Of a stretch of 27,212 bases of DNA, positions 18,176 through 26,502 are shown piece after piece. The stretch's first letter is position 1. Each line of letters begins with the position of its first letter. A program made the position numbers and the translations under genes. The notes under the pieces were generated by a model. That model was not told the DNA's origin. It saw only the letters and a list, made by a program, of their open reading frames with translations, and searched no databases. The DNA is from a virus. The stretch lies in the IMG/VR virus record IMGVR_UViG_3300005613_000005, positions 1-27,212 of that record. The stretch is one strand, 5' to 3'.

Positions 18176-19150
18176 TTACCCTCCTAATCCGCTTAATCCA
18201 CCGGCAGCAGCACCCAATAAATCTTTTGCTCCACCAACAGTCTTTTTAATATCACCCAGTATCGAAGAACCGCGCACCCCATCTAATCCTAAAGCTCTTA
18301 AACGATCCTTATATGATTCTCCAACAGTTGGTACACTTAAAGGACTTAAATTATAAGCCCGTAAAACTATATTATATCTATATAGCATTGGATCATTCGT
18401 AGTTCTGCGTAATACAAATCTTTGTATAGCACAATAATATTGATTGTTATCTTTATAATTTAAAAATATCAGCGGATGTTTACCGCGTTCTCTTGGTTTA
18501 GTACTTTCCAAACCAGCAACATCAATTTTATATTCTTGAAAAAACTTATATAACCGATGAAACGCTGCGTATCCTGTATGATATATATCTAACCCTGTTT
18601 CATTGACCTGCGGCGATATCAAATCTTGAGCTTTATTTGCTATGGTATTATAACGTCCCAACGTTGACGCAAAAAATCCACCAGCCGATGCTGCCCCCCA
18701 ATTTCTATCGGTAACGTGAAATGAAGCACGATATGATGTTTCAGCCTTTCCGCCAGTAGTAAATGAATCAGGATACAAAGGGGCCATTCCCGTAGTTCCT
18801 TCAATAGATATATCAAAATAGCGCTGTTCAGAGTGTTGTTCTACGGTACCGTATAAGGTTGTTATCACGTTGGTAGCATAATGTGTTGTTATGGTTAAAT
18901 TTTCAGGAGAAATAGGAAGATATATCGATTGCGTTAAACCATTTCTCGTATGTCTTCTAAAACCGTACGGCAATGCCTGATACCAGTTCTCGGTACGAAT
19001 ATCATATCTTTCTATGGTTCGTTGCGGTTCAAACTGTGTAGCCATCATTTTTGACATCGCTAAATTTTTCTTAGCTAACTGATCTAAGCCGCTCGTATCA
19101 GCTTGAAAACCAATTTTGTTGGCCGCATACGACAGATTAAAACCTGACAT
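18176..19150 (-). CDS. Tail/baseplate protein of unknown family (324 aa)
   Basis: A baseplate- or tube-end-associated protein is the best guess. Near residues 70-115 it has LPISPENLTITTHYATNVITTLYGTVEQ and then FDISIEGTTG, the pattern of proteins that cap the tube or join the LysM protein to it. Later it has KPRERGKHPLIFLNY and IQRFVLRRTTNDPM, then a glycine-rich C-terminus (GAAAGGLSGLGG). I place the start at ATG 19148-19150, seven bases after a perfect AGGAGG. The more upstream ATG at 19166-19168 lies before that AGGAGG and has no comparable site. It follows the repeat protein after a 46-base gap and overlaps closely with the LysM/gp25 gene. No exact family can be named. Confidence 0.7.
   Translation of the reverse strand: MSGFNLSYAANKIGFQADTSGLDQLAKKNLAMSKMMATQFEPQRTIERYDIRTENWYQALPYGFRRHTRNGLTQSIYLPISPENLTITTHYATNVITTLYGTVEQHSEQRYFDISIEGTTGMAPLYPDSFTTGGKAETSYRASFHVTDRNWGAASAGGFFASTLGRYNTIANKAQDLISPQVNETGLDIYHTGYAAFHRLYKFFQEYKIDVAGLESTKPRERGKHPLIFLNYKDNNQYYCAIQRFVLRRTTNDPMLYRYNIVLRAYNLSPLSVPTVGESYKDRLRALGLDGVRGSSILGDIKKTVGGAKDLLGAAAGGLSGLGG
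18180..18185 (-). promoter_or_regulatory. Shine-Dalgarno AGGAGG deciding a GTG start
   Basis: AGGAGG lies five bases before GTG at 18172-18174 and inside the last codons of the upstream gene, whose TAA is at 18176-18178. It supports the GTG as initiator. Confidence 0.8.
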
Positions 19151-19157
19151 ATATGAT

Positions 19158-19163
19158 CCTCCT
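19158..19163 (-). promoter_or_regulatory. Shine-Dalgarno AGGAGG deciding the internal ATG start
   Basis: AGGAGG lies seven bases before ATG 19148-19150. It argues that the protein starts MSGFN rather than at the ATG six codons upstream. Confidence 0.8.
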
Positions 19164-19196
19164 ATCATATATTGTATAGCAAAAAGAGTTAATTAA

Positions 19197-19847
19197 CTAT
19201 TTAATTGTCCCATTGGACGCTGATCCACCCTGCAATGCTCCAGGATTTTTAGGGCAATATCCAATGACCATGCCAGGAGCATATTCGACCTCAGCGTTGG
19301 CCATGATATAATCGCACAGTGCGGTATAAAACCGTATCATATCAGTCTCTTGAGGGATTTTAGGAAAATAACTGGTGAACGTACTCCTTACTATGTTGGC
19401 CAACGCCGACCCGTTCAACCTAGTTATACGCCCTAACTTACCGTTTCCCTGTAAAAGATTGCTGTCACTAACACATTTTCCTTTTATAGTTCCTGACTCA
19501 AATTTGACTTTTCCAGTAGCCATGATATAGTCGCACACGGCTTTATTTTCTTGAGCTATGGCACCACTGTTAGATTGATTAAAGGTGGCTGTTATCTTGG
19601 CAGTCATTAGATCCGACATGACGTTAGTTATCGTGCCGTTATCAGAGTTACCAGACTCTAATTGACTCCCCGGTTTAGTACTGCCATCTACTTTAGGTTG
19701 TGCAGTTATTCCCACTTTGATAGCAGTTATTACACCAGCAGCGTATGCTTTAGCATGCTTGGTGAGTTGAGGATCAAGTCTGTCTTTCGTTTTTTTATTA
19801 CTCAACGCGTCGAATAATACCTGAGCTAAATCGTTAACTACCATCAT
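19197..19847 (-). CDS. Unknown baseplate-region protein made of three ~70-aa repeats (216 aa)
   Basis: I do not recognise the family. The protein appears built of three units, about 1-72, 73-141 and 142-216, ending in SGNSDNGTI, QGNGKLGRI and QGGSASNGTI. Units 2 and 3 are clearest: each carries CDYIMA, then VxxxxG and a second cysteine twenty residues on (C105/C125 and C178/C198). Unit 1 lacks both cysteines but keeps a helix, then VGITAQPKV and the GNSDNGTI ending. The gene starts with tandem ATGs three bases after the spike gene stop, with no strong ribosome binding site, so translation is probably coupled to the spike gene. Small repeat proteins between spike and wedge genes might be adaptors; that is a guess. 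Confidence 0.75.
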   Translation of the reverse strand: MMVVNDLAQVLFDALSNKKTKDRLDPQLTKHAKAYAAGVITAIKVGITAQPKVDGSTKPGSQLESGNSDNGTITNVMSDLMTAKITATFNQSNSGAIAQENKAVCDYIMATGKVKFESGTIKGKCVSDSNLLQGNGKLGRITRLNGSALANIVRSTFTSYFPKIPQETDMIRFYTALCDYIMANAEVEYAPGMVIGYCPKNPGALQGGSASNGTIK

Positions 19848-19850
19848 AAT

Positions 19851-20930
19851 TTATAACTTTATTTGATCAATAAGCGATTTTAAAGCAGCAAAATCACTGA
19901 CCGTTGATATCGGAGCGCCAAAACCGGCGGCCGTCGTTTTTGATAAAAAATCTAGGGTTTGAGATAGTATATCTACTACTTCTACACCTGGTTTACCGAT
20001 GCTAACCTTATTACTTTTAACTTTATACTCGCTTGTAGCATCTAAACTATATTTATCTGTAGTTCCCTCTACTTTTTCACTGGCTGTAAACTTATATTGC
20101 TTTGTTGCCTGTATTATTTTATTTTGAGCCGTTAAGGAACTCTCTTTGGTCGTGCTAGTTATCTTATCGGTAGCGTTTATCGTCAATTGTTTAGTGGTAA
20201 GTGTCGTGAACTCAGGTTCCTTTTCCATTTTTAATATGATGTTACCGGATTGTATAGTTATAGTACCTTCTGCCTTATGTATCTTGATAAGTTGAGGTTT
20301 TTCTTGAGCAGCATCGTTGACGTGCCAGCTACCTTGCTTATCAAACTCATAGTAACTACCGGTCGTTTCTTCGGGATAGACAGGATCCGGAATGGGTGTG
20401 CCTGTTACAGGATTGTTGAGTGCCGATTGGTTGGTAGGCGCGCCACGAAACGTTATTTTATATTCACCATCTTTGTTTATCGTAGTTTTTAAACCATTGA
20501 ATTCACTATAGTATGATACATCCTGTTCATCTTGGATATTAGGTGTTCTAGCTGAATGTTGTTGTACATAACCTAAAATAACACCTTCTTTAGATAATCC
20601 CCCTAAATAAGCAATAACAACAACGTCGCCTGGTCGTATGTTATAGCTTCCTAAACCTTCTTCAGATTGTCCTTGAGTAAATCCCTGTAATACATATTCT
20701 TCATAATTGTATGCACCGCCAAAACGCGATGTTGGTACACATAACACAGGAACTCTGTTTCCATTATCATAAACTTCTACTACATAACGTCGCTGTCCTT
20801 TACCCTCTTTTTCATTGAAACGTCCCTCTTTGACTATTCCAATGCGTACTTGTGTATCACGGTGTTTTAATGCACCCGATACTTTTTTATGTTGCCATAA
20901 CGAACTGTCTTTAACAATATAATCGGGCAT
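19851..20930 (-). CDS. Baseplate spike / puncturing protein, gpV/gp5-like (359 aa)
   Basis: Residues ~25-125 look like the OB-fold of tail spikes: VRIGIVKEGRF, RRYVVEVYDNGNRVPVLC, then RPGDVVVIAYLGG and GVILGYVQQHS. A linker follows (TGSYYEFDKQGSWHVND). After it comes a run of short beta-rich repeats (LTINATDKI, SSLTAQNKI, YKFTASEKV, YSLDATSEY, YKVKSNKVSIG) like the beta-prism needle of gpV/gp5 proteins, ending with VVDILSQTLDFLSKTT. There is no lysozyme domain, unlike T4 gp5. The gene begins in the TAATG overlap with the hub gene stop and so is likely translationally coupled to it. The trimeric spike would sit below the hub and pierce the outer membrane; that role comes from the family. Confidence 0.83.
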   Translation of the reverse strand: MPDYIVKDSSLWQHKKVSGALKHRDTQVRIGIVKEGRFNEKEGKGQRRYVVEVYDNGNRVPVLCVPTSRFGGAYNYEEYVLQGFTQGQSEEGLGSYNIRPGDVVVIAYLGGLSKEGVILGYVQQHSARTPNIQDEQDVSYYSEFNGLKTTINKDGEYKITFRGAPTNQSALNNPVTGTPIPDPVYPEETTGSYYEFDKQGSWHVNDAAQEKPQLIKIHKAEGTITIQSGNIILKMEKEPEFTTLTTKQLTINATDKITSTTKESSLTAQNKIIQATKQYKFTASEKVEGTTDKYSLDATSEYKVKSNKVSIGKPGVEVVDILSQTLDFLSKTTAAGFGAPISTVSDFAALKSLIDQIKL

Positions 20931-22726
20931 TAGTTACCATCCAATGTTTCTATATCAGGATCACTATCTGATGATGTTCCAAGTATATCTCTATTGTTCT
21001 TATCGCTAGCCGGTGGCATAGTTGAGGCATTTTTATCTACTCGTCCTTCTGCTGGTTCAATGATAGATGATACGTTTAATGGTTGTCTATCATCACCAAC
21101 AGCGATACCACGAACAAAACTAACAGTTGTTATAAAATTGCGCGCACCATTTATACTTACCGTAAATTGATGTGCAACTGATTCAACGTGTGCTAGAATT
21201 TTTGGATTTTTATCACTACTCAATAACGTATCAACATTAGTGTTATGTGATGATGTTATTAATGATTCATCAAACAATATATTATCACCAACTTGTATAT
21301 AATTGTTTTGTCCAATGAATACTATGTTACCATTGAGTAATAGATGAGTGTTAAAATACCATTCTCTCAATAAATTTTTCCATTTAGCCGTTCCATAAGG
21401 GTCAAAACCTAATTCTGAAGTAGGAGCAAGATATTTTGTGGATTTTATTATTGGACGAAATCCTTCACGACTAAACGCGTGTTCATCAAAACTCTGTGAT
21501 TGTAATTTAACGGCGTGTGGTCGTATAAAATCACCTAAACTTTGATCTGGCATAACTTCTGTAAAATTACTTTTATCGCGCCAGTTAGTCCCTATATCAA
21601 CGGCTAATACTTCATCCGTCGGTATGGATACTGTCCGTACATCAGAAAAACGTGCTGTAATGTCAATGACATCATTTTTACCAATAAAATCTTCACGAAA
21701 CACGAAAGGTCGGACTCGACGATATAATGCTAATTCCGCTTTTCCTTTAGGATTCCATCTTATATCGGCTATTAGTTCATTAAGTGTATCATTACAATTA
21801 TCTATCAATAATTGCCATATAGTGTGTGTTCCAAATATAGTATTTGGTTGTATAATGCCAACTGCTTCATTTTCAATTTTTTTATATTGATCGTAATATA
21901 TAGTACTGCCATTATCAGGATCAACATATCGTTGATTATTTGATAATACAATTCCTTCATAATTTAAGTTTATAATGTCAGCGATAGAATTTTGTCTAAA
22001 ACCAAAATAACGAGATACTTCAGTAGGAAATCGTAAGACGGTTGTAGATTTTAATGTAATAGGCGATATACCTTCAAATGTTGCCGTACTTCCTATACCT
22101 TCTAAACTATTTAACGCGTCATTTACATTAGTTACAACATTACTATCAGTACCCCATAATTTTAATAATACTTCCATATTTTTTTTAGGAGATGGTAGGC
22201 CCGTTGACCAAGCTTCTAATGCATGTTGTTCATATATGACTTTCCATTGCCCCCAAAATGTATTAGATCCTACATCGCGTATTAATGGATCAACATATAT
22301 CGCAGTATTAAAAACTCCACCCCAATCACTACCTTGAACTATATATTCAGTACTCCGCGCACCTGTTTCTTGGTTAACGGTTACATGGGCTCTTACAGAT
22401 TCAATTCTTCCTAGCATCTTTATTTTATTAGGATCAGCAGTTTCTACTAAATCTGAATATTCAATTTTTTGTTGTGACATTAATATTGCAAGCCAACTAC
22501 CGGGCGATAGTACCGATACCCAATTTTTTGTTGGTGCTAAACGAAGTTCAAAAGTGCCTTGCGGTTGACCCTTTGATTTTGCAGTTTTTATACTGATACA
22601 CGATACTGTACTTAATATTACTTTTTCTACATCATGCAAAGTACTCTTATCAGTATCTTCAGCACCCAATCGATTGACATAATTCCATATAACTACAGCA
22701 GCATGAGGCGTCTTTATGTTGCTCAT
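20930..22726 (-). CDS. Baseplate hub protein, gpD/gp27/XkdQ-like (598 aa)
   Basis: The N-terminus (VSCISIKTAKSKGQPQGTF, then LRLAPTKNWVSVLSPGSW) has the pattern of large-phage hub proteins that join the tube to the spike. Later it has RIESVRAHVTVNQ, YIVQGSDWGGVF, a middle helical part with QNSIADIINL, and a C-terminal beta-rich part with IVFIGQNNYIQVGDNILF and VSINGARNFITTVSFVRG. The tail end is acidic and Ser/Asp-rich, possibly flexible. The gene lies between the tape measure and the spike, as hub genes normally do, starts after TAAGGATTATAG and overlaps the spike start by one base. It should form a trimeric ring at the tube tip. The family call rests on pattern and order. Confidence 0.78.
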   Translation of the reverse strand: MSNIKTPHAAVVIWNYVNRLGAEDTDKSTLHDVEKVILSTVSCISIKTAKSKGQPQGTFELRLAPTKNWVSVLSPGSWLAILMSQQKIEYSDLVETADPNKIKMLGRIESVRAHVTVNQETGARSTEYIVQGSDWGGVFNTAIYVDPLIRDVGSNTFWGQWKVIYEQHALEAWSTGLPSPKKNMEVLLKLWGTDSNVVTNVNDALNSLEGIGSTATFEGISPITLKSTTVLRFPTEVSRYFGFRQNSIADIINLNYEGIVLSNNQRYVDPDNGSTIYYDQYKKIENEAVGIIQPNTIFGTHTIWQLLIDNCNDTLNELIADIRWNPKGKAELALYRRVRPFVFREDFIGKNDVIDITARFSDVRTVSIPTDEVLAVDIGTNWRDKSNFTEVMPDQSLGDFIRPHAVKLQSQSFDEHAFSREGFRPIIKSTKYLAPTSELGFDPYGTAKWKNLLREWYFNTHLLLNGNIVFIGQNNYIQVGDNILFDESLITSSHNTNVDTLLSSDKNPKILAHVESVAHQFTVSINGARNFITTVSFVRGIAVGDDRQPLNVSSIIEPAEGRVDKNASTMPPASDKNNRDILGTSSDSDPDIETLDGN

Positions 22727-22738
22727 CTATAATCCTTA

Positions 22739-25609
22739 TTAATGGTGTGTACCATAAAAATCTATCGCTTCATATTCTGATTGTTTTAGTGATTTAATTG
22801 GCGTTTTATCTTTATCAACATCAACGCCGACAGCTTCTGCAAATTTATTTACCGCGCGTTCAAATACATTAGCAGCTTCACCAATTTTAGTAGCGGGTGT
22901 TTCAAATCGCTCTGCTGCTTCTGGCGCTGCTTCTGCTAATTCTCTTGGCGCTGTCGTTCTTTCTATAGCATCTAAAAAATCATTTAATCCAGTAATTTGT
23001 TTAGCTACATCTCCTGACGTATCAATTTCTTCAAATACACTAGCGCCTTCTTTGAGTATTTTAAACCCCATTTTACCTTTACGTATACGTTCTCTATTAG
23101 CTTGAGTTGCTCTAGTACCAGGTTGTACCCATTCTTCTTTTGCCGCATCTTCTCTACCGATATTAGCAAAGCCACCTAAACCAATTCCCCAAGCTGCATT
23201 AAAACCCGCAACTTCATCTTTAACATCATCGCTCATCTCATTAAATGTTATTTGCCCTAAAGCGTACTTATTATACTCAGCTCTAGCTTTAGGAGACATC
23301 ATCCAATATCCAGGAGTAGTTAAGGCGTATGTTCTTTGAGTAAAACGTCTAAATTTTGCTAAATTCTCAGCATTAACACCGGTTACGTTACCGTTAATAT
23401 CACGTTCTGCAAGTATACCACTTAAACCTGTTTGGTATAAAGTTTGTTGTACTTTTTTAGGATCACCGGCGACCATTGCTGCTTCTATTTGTTCTAACTT
23501 TTCTCTACTACCTGCTAATGCGCCTAAACTAACTCCTAATGCCCTATTTCCAAAAACTTGCCGCAACATTCCCATGCGAATTACGTTATTGAGTGAATAG
23601 CGTCTAGGATCCATGGCTTGATTAGCAGCAGTTATTAAATTTTGTGCTGCGCCGGCTCTTAAATTTTCTGCGACGCCAAGTTGCTGTAAACTTTGCATGG
23701 TTGTTGCCATCGTCTCTCGTGCACCAGCAGCTATATCTACACCGCGAGCAGCTTGTCCTGCACTAATACTAATTATTCCACTAACCATCTGTCCTATATT
23801 TTTTGAAGTATCTAATCCTTGAGCTGTAGCATTTGCTATTATAGTTTCTAAATTTTGAGTTGCATTAATACCAATATTACTTAATTGACTGGTCATACTG
23901 ACAAATTGCTGCGCAGTCATTGTTCCACCAAGTTGTGCTCTTGCTGCCGCTGCCAACGTATTATTAAAACCAAACTGTGCACCCATTCCCTGAACACCAG
24001 CCGCTGTTAAACCTGTTATATCTTGGTTTGTCAAGCCCATATTCATGAGATCTTGTAAACTAGCTCCTGCCCAAGTTTCTCTAATAGGCCCCATAGGAGC
24101 TTGTAATTGCCATAAGCTTTGTAATGCTGTTTCTCTTTGACGTCCCATTCCAATAGTTGCTCGTCCAGCTTGTATACTATAATCTGTAAATTCTTGTACG
24201 TTATAATTACCAACTTTATTAAATGAGTCAAAAAGTTGTAATGCTTTAACTTGACCTTGAATCCCAGCTAATGCTCCAGGAACACCTGTTGTAAATAATG
24301 CTATTCTTTTAGCAATGTTAGCAGCATCACGCATGCCAGCAGATACTGTACCAGTAGGATCAGTTGCCCACGTACCTGCTACATTACCGCTTGCTATTGC
24401 GATGTCACCTGCGATATCAAATCCTAGGGCTGTTTGTTCAGCCCAACGCATCCCTTGTCCAACTCTAGCAGCAGCTGCCCATCCACCAGCTAACCGTCTA
24501 GCAGCTGCAATATCGTCTTCTCTAGCAGCTTTATAAAAATCAAAAGATCGCCTGTTCGCTAACTCAGCATAACCTAGTTGGGCTTCCATACGCTGCATAG
24601 GAAGTTGGACACCAAAGAAACGGGTTAGGTCACCAGTAGTTCTTAACGCAGCACCGGCCCATCCACCGCTAAGTATATTTGCCAACCAACCTCCACGAGC
24701 TTGTGGACGTGAAGGATCAATACCTGCACCTCGTGCAACATTGCTAGCACTTACATATGAATCTTGAGCTTGTTGATATGCTCTTGACAGATCATCAACG
24801 TTATCTGCACCCTCTTCTAATGCTTTCCTAAACTTTTCCCACGCTTTATCCATGCCAGTTTGTGCAGACATCAAGTTTGTGGCAGCTTGTCGTTTACCAA
24901 TTTCACCTGTATATCCCATTCTAAACTCAGCTTCACCACGAAGTTGCTGTTGTACTTTCATACCAGTCGCGTATATAGATGCAGGATCAGCACGTTCTAC
25001 TCGCATGCGCTCCATGGCAAACGATGTCCTGGCTATTTCTTCTTCTGTGCCGGTTACTTTTCTAGCGGCTCTCTCTAACAGTTCTGGCGATGTATTAGGA
25101 TCTTGTGATAATATACCTAAATTTTCGCGATATTGTTCTAAGCGTTGTGTTGCTGCAGCATATCTTCTACGCATAGAACCGAAACCAGGTTGAGCCATCA
25201 CGTTGTAACCACCAGCTCGCATCACACGTTCTTCTTCCATGCCTTGACGTATACGTGTTGCGGACATGCGAGTACTCGCAAAACGGGTTATACGTTGTTG
25301 ATATTCAACATTGTATCGTTGCTGTCTTGCTATCTGCTCTTGTCGGACCTGTTCTCTAAACCGTTCTGCTTCAGATCCTATATCAGCAACTTCACCATAA
25401 TATTCTGCTATGGTTTGATCAGGATCAGGGCCGCGTCCTTTAACGTACTCCAGTTCTTCCTGCGCTCGTTGAGCGGCTGTCATGTAACGTGATTCGGCAG
25501 CACCAGGTGTAACTCTAGCACGTTGTAAACGTTCCATTATTTGGCCAAACTCTGAAGTCGTGTTTACAGGTCTAGTACTTCTATTTACAGGCCCTTTTCC
25601 TTTAGGCAT
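22739..25609 (-). CDS. Tail tape measure protein (956 aa)
   Basis: Long, alanine/glutamine-rich and mostly helical. The first ~300 residues are charged, coiled-coil-like (QERLQRARV- and EEEIARTSFAMERM-type segments). A middle part has more hydrophobic glycine-rich stretches such as NILSGGWAGAALRTTG and IALFTTGVPGALAGIQG, which could be membrane-active, and the segment AARAQLGGTMTAQQFVSM. The C-terminus is again charged. It directly follows the frameshifted chaperone and precedes the hub, the standard place of the tape measure. The ATG follows TGAGGGTAAATT, where the chaperone stop TGA abuts the ribosome binding site. At the usual ~1.5 angstrom per residue, 956 aa suggests a tail tube near 140 nm; this is an estimate from the family rule. 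Confidence 0.85.
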   Translation of the reverse strand: MPKGKGPVNRSTRPVNTTSEFGQIMERLQRARVTPGAAESRYMTAAQRAQEELEYVKGRGPDPDQTIAEYYGEVADIGSEAERFREQVRQEQIARQQRYNVEYQQRITRFASTRMSATRIRQGMEEERVMRAGGYNVMAQPGFGSMRRRYAAATQRLEQYRENLGILSQDPNTSPELLERAARKVTGTEEEIARTSFAMERMRVERADPASIYATGMKVQQQLRGEAEFRMGYTGEIGKRQAATNLMSAQTGMDKAWEKFRKALEEGADNVDDLSRAYQQAQDSYVSASNVARGAGIDPSRPQARGGWLANILSGGWAGAALRTTGDLTRFFGVQLPMQRMEAQLGYAELANRRSFDFYKAAREDDIAAARRLAGGWAAAARVGQGMRWAEQTALGFDIAGDIAIASGNVAGTWATDPTGTVSAGMRDAANIAKRIALFTTGVPGALAGIQGQVKALQLFDSFNKVGNYNVQEFTDYSIQAGRATIGMGRQRETALQSLWQLQAPMGPIRETWAGASLQDLMNMGLTNQDITGLTAAGVQGMGAQFGFNNTLAAAARAQLGGTMTAQQFVSMTSQLSNIGINATQNLETIIANATAQGLDTSKNIGQMVSGIISISAGQAARGVDIAAGARETMATTMQSLQQLGVAENLRAGAAQNLITAANQAMDPRRYSLNNVIRMGMLRQVFGNRALGVSLGALAGSREKLEQIEAAMVAGDPKKVQQTLYQTGLSGILAERDINGNVTGVNAENLAKFRRFTQRTYALTTPGYWMMSPKARAEYNKYALGQITFNEMSDDVKDEVAGFNAAWGIGLGGFANIGREDAAKEEWVQPGTRATQANRERIRKGKMGFKILKEGASVFEEIDTSGDVAKQITGLNDFLDAIERTTAPRELAEAAPEAAERFETPATKIGEAANVFERAVNKFAEAVGVDVDKDKTPIKSLKQSEYEAIDFYGTHH

Positions 25610-25618
25610 AATTTACCC

Positions 25619-26448
25619 TCAAAATTCTATCTTTAAATCGTCACCAAAATCTTCACCGAGCTCTTTCTTGTTTTTCTTAAGTTGCTCTTCCATCCACTCT
25701 TTATCTTTTTTCTTCTGCTCTGCTTCCTGCTTCTTCTTTAACTCTTTTAACTCTCGTAACTCTTCTTTTTCAGCCCAATCTAAGTTATTTTGAAGCCGTT
25801 CATCTTCTATTTTATCAGAATCTTGGTCAGCTTGATCTTTAGCAACACGTTTTCGTTCTGCCTTATCATGGTATTCATAGAGCAGTTCTTCAAGGGTATA
25901 TTGTTCAAGTAACGGGTCCTTGAGAGGTTTATTATAGTATTCTGACCACCAAGACTGTAATCTTAGCAGTAATGTTTTTTCTGAATTTACTTCTTTGTCA
26001 GCAAGCGCCCTGACTATGTTATAAATGGCATCGTAGGTGGAGAGCTGCCTTATTTGCTCCCCGTACTCTTTTCCCCCAATTTGGGGTCTTTCGCTTTAGA
26101 ACGCTTTTTAACTTCATCTTTCCACAACATTTCTTGTGCCATTACTTGATCATAGAGTTTTACACATACATTCTCATCCATGATATCAAAACCGCCGTTG
26201 CTATCTTTCCACCAACTCGGTCCTTCAATAATCCGCACTCGACAGTTAGCTAACACTTCGCCTAATCCCATCAGGTTCATTGTAGGATTAGTCTGATCTG
26301 CTTGTAAACGTGTTTTTTCTATTTCAATGGCACGTTTTTGAAACATGTTTGGTATACATATGACGGTAAATTCTCCCTCATATTTCTTACCAGTATCTTC
26401 ACCAACAGCTTCAAAAGAAAAACTTTTCTCGTTCTTCGGGAGATCCAT
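25619..26448 (-). CDS. Tail assembly chaperone, -1 frameshifted long form (gpGT-like, ~276 aa)
   Basis: This feature joins the short chaperone frame to the downstream -1 frame. The -1 frame is open from just before the G5A4G run to TGA at 25619-25621. Between the overlap and its last quarter it contains no ATG, GTG or TTG, so it can hardly be expressed by its own start. Read across the shift it adds ~145 residues: YGEQIRQLSTYDAIYNIVRA, then KPLKDPLLEQYTLEELLYEY, then a lysine/glutamate-rich coiled-coil-like tail ending GDDLKIEF. The length works: 830 bases plus one re-read base gives 277 codons including stop. In lambda and many other phages the gpG and gpGT forms coat the tape measure during tube assembly; the tape measure gene starts nine bases downstream here. 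The exact slip codon is not certain. Confidence 0.82.
26039..26062 (-). promoter_or_regulatory. Stem-loop likely stimulating the -1 frameshift
   Basis: GGGGAGC pairs with GCTCTCC as seven base pairs including one G-U, with a 10-base loop that contains the zero-frame TAA. The stem starts five bases after the slippery run, within the usual spacing of stimulatory hairpins. Confidence 0.65.
26050..26448 (-). CDS. Tail assembly chaperone, short form (gpG-like, 132 aa)
   Basis: The unshifted product. It starts with FSFEAVGEDTGKKYEGEF-type beta strands and FTVICIPNMFQKRAIEIEK, then helical segments with LANCRVRIIEGPSWW and a basic end (KKRSKAKDPKLG). I choose ATG 26446-26448, seven bases after AAGGAG; the ATG at 26452-26454 is only one base from that site. 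The stop TAA at 26050-26052 falls in the loop of a predicted hairpin just after the slippery run. The family is assigned from size, overlap, frameshift layout and place before the tape measure, not from a diagnostic motif. Confidence 0.8.
   Translation of the reverse strand: MDLPKNEKSFSFEAVGEDTGKKYEGEFTVICIPNMFQKRAIEIEKTRLQADQTNPTMNLMGLGEVLANCRVRIIEGPSWWKDSNGGFDIMDENVCVKLYDQVMAQEMLWKDEVKKRSKAKDPKLGEKSTGSK
26068..26077 (-). other. Putative -1 ribosomal frameshift run G5A4G
   Basis: On the minus strand the sequence is GGGGGAAAAG, read in the starting frame as (TT)G GGG GAA AAG. It allows a -1 slip of a glycine tRNA on GGG or a lysine tRNA on AAG. It is not a perfect X-XXY-YYZ heptamer, so I cannot say which codon slips. 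It lies 16 bases before the zero-frame stop. Confidence 0.7.
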
Positions 26449-26454
26449 AAACAT

Positions 26455-26502
26455 ACTCCTTCATTGTTTTTATACCATTATACTTGATTTATATTAAATT
26501 GC
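26455..26502 (-). other. AT-rich gap before the chaperone gene
   Basis: This 48-base gap is one of the two longest in the window. It holds the AAGGAG ribosome binding site of the chaperone (26456-26461) and a TATAAT-like hexamer at 26477-26482. At a 17-base spacing the upstream hexamer would be TAAGCA, a poor -35, so a promoter is not supported. I see no terminator hairpin. Confidence 0.4.

Noticed and set aside
18174-18176. ATG overlapping the GTG start of the LysM/gp25 gene
   Set aside because: Its frame stops after a few codons (ATG TGG CAA CTG CTA TAA), so only the GTG gives a protein.
19148-19168. Upstream ATG as start of the 324-aa protein
   Set aside because: It lies before the AGGAGG that serves the internal ATG and has no comparable ribosome binding site of its own.
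24043-24231. Minus-strand 62-codon frame inside the tape measure gene, and a similar 76-codon frame at 11761-11991 in the J-like gene
   Set aside because: Both are out-of-frame shadows of long genes with clear family content, with no start signal and no recognisable motif.
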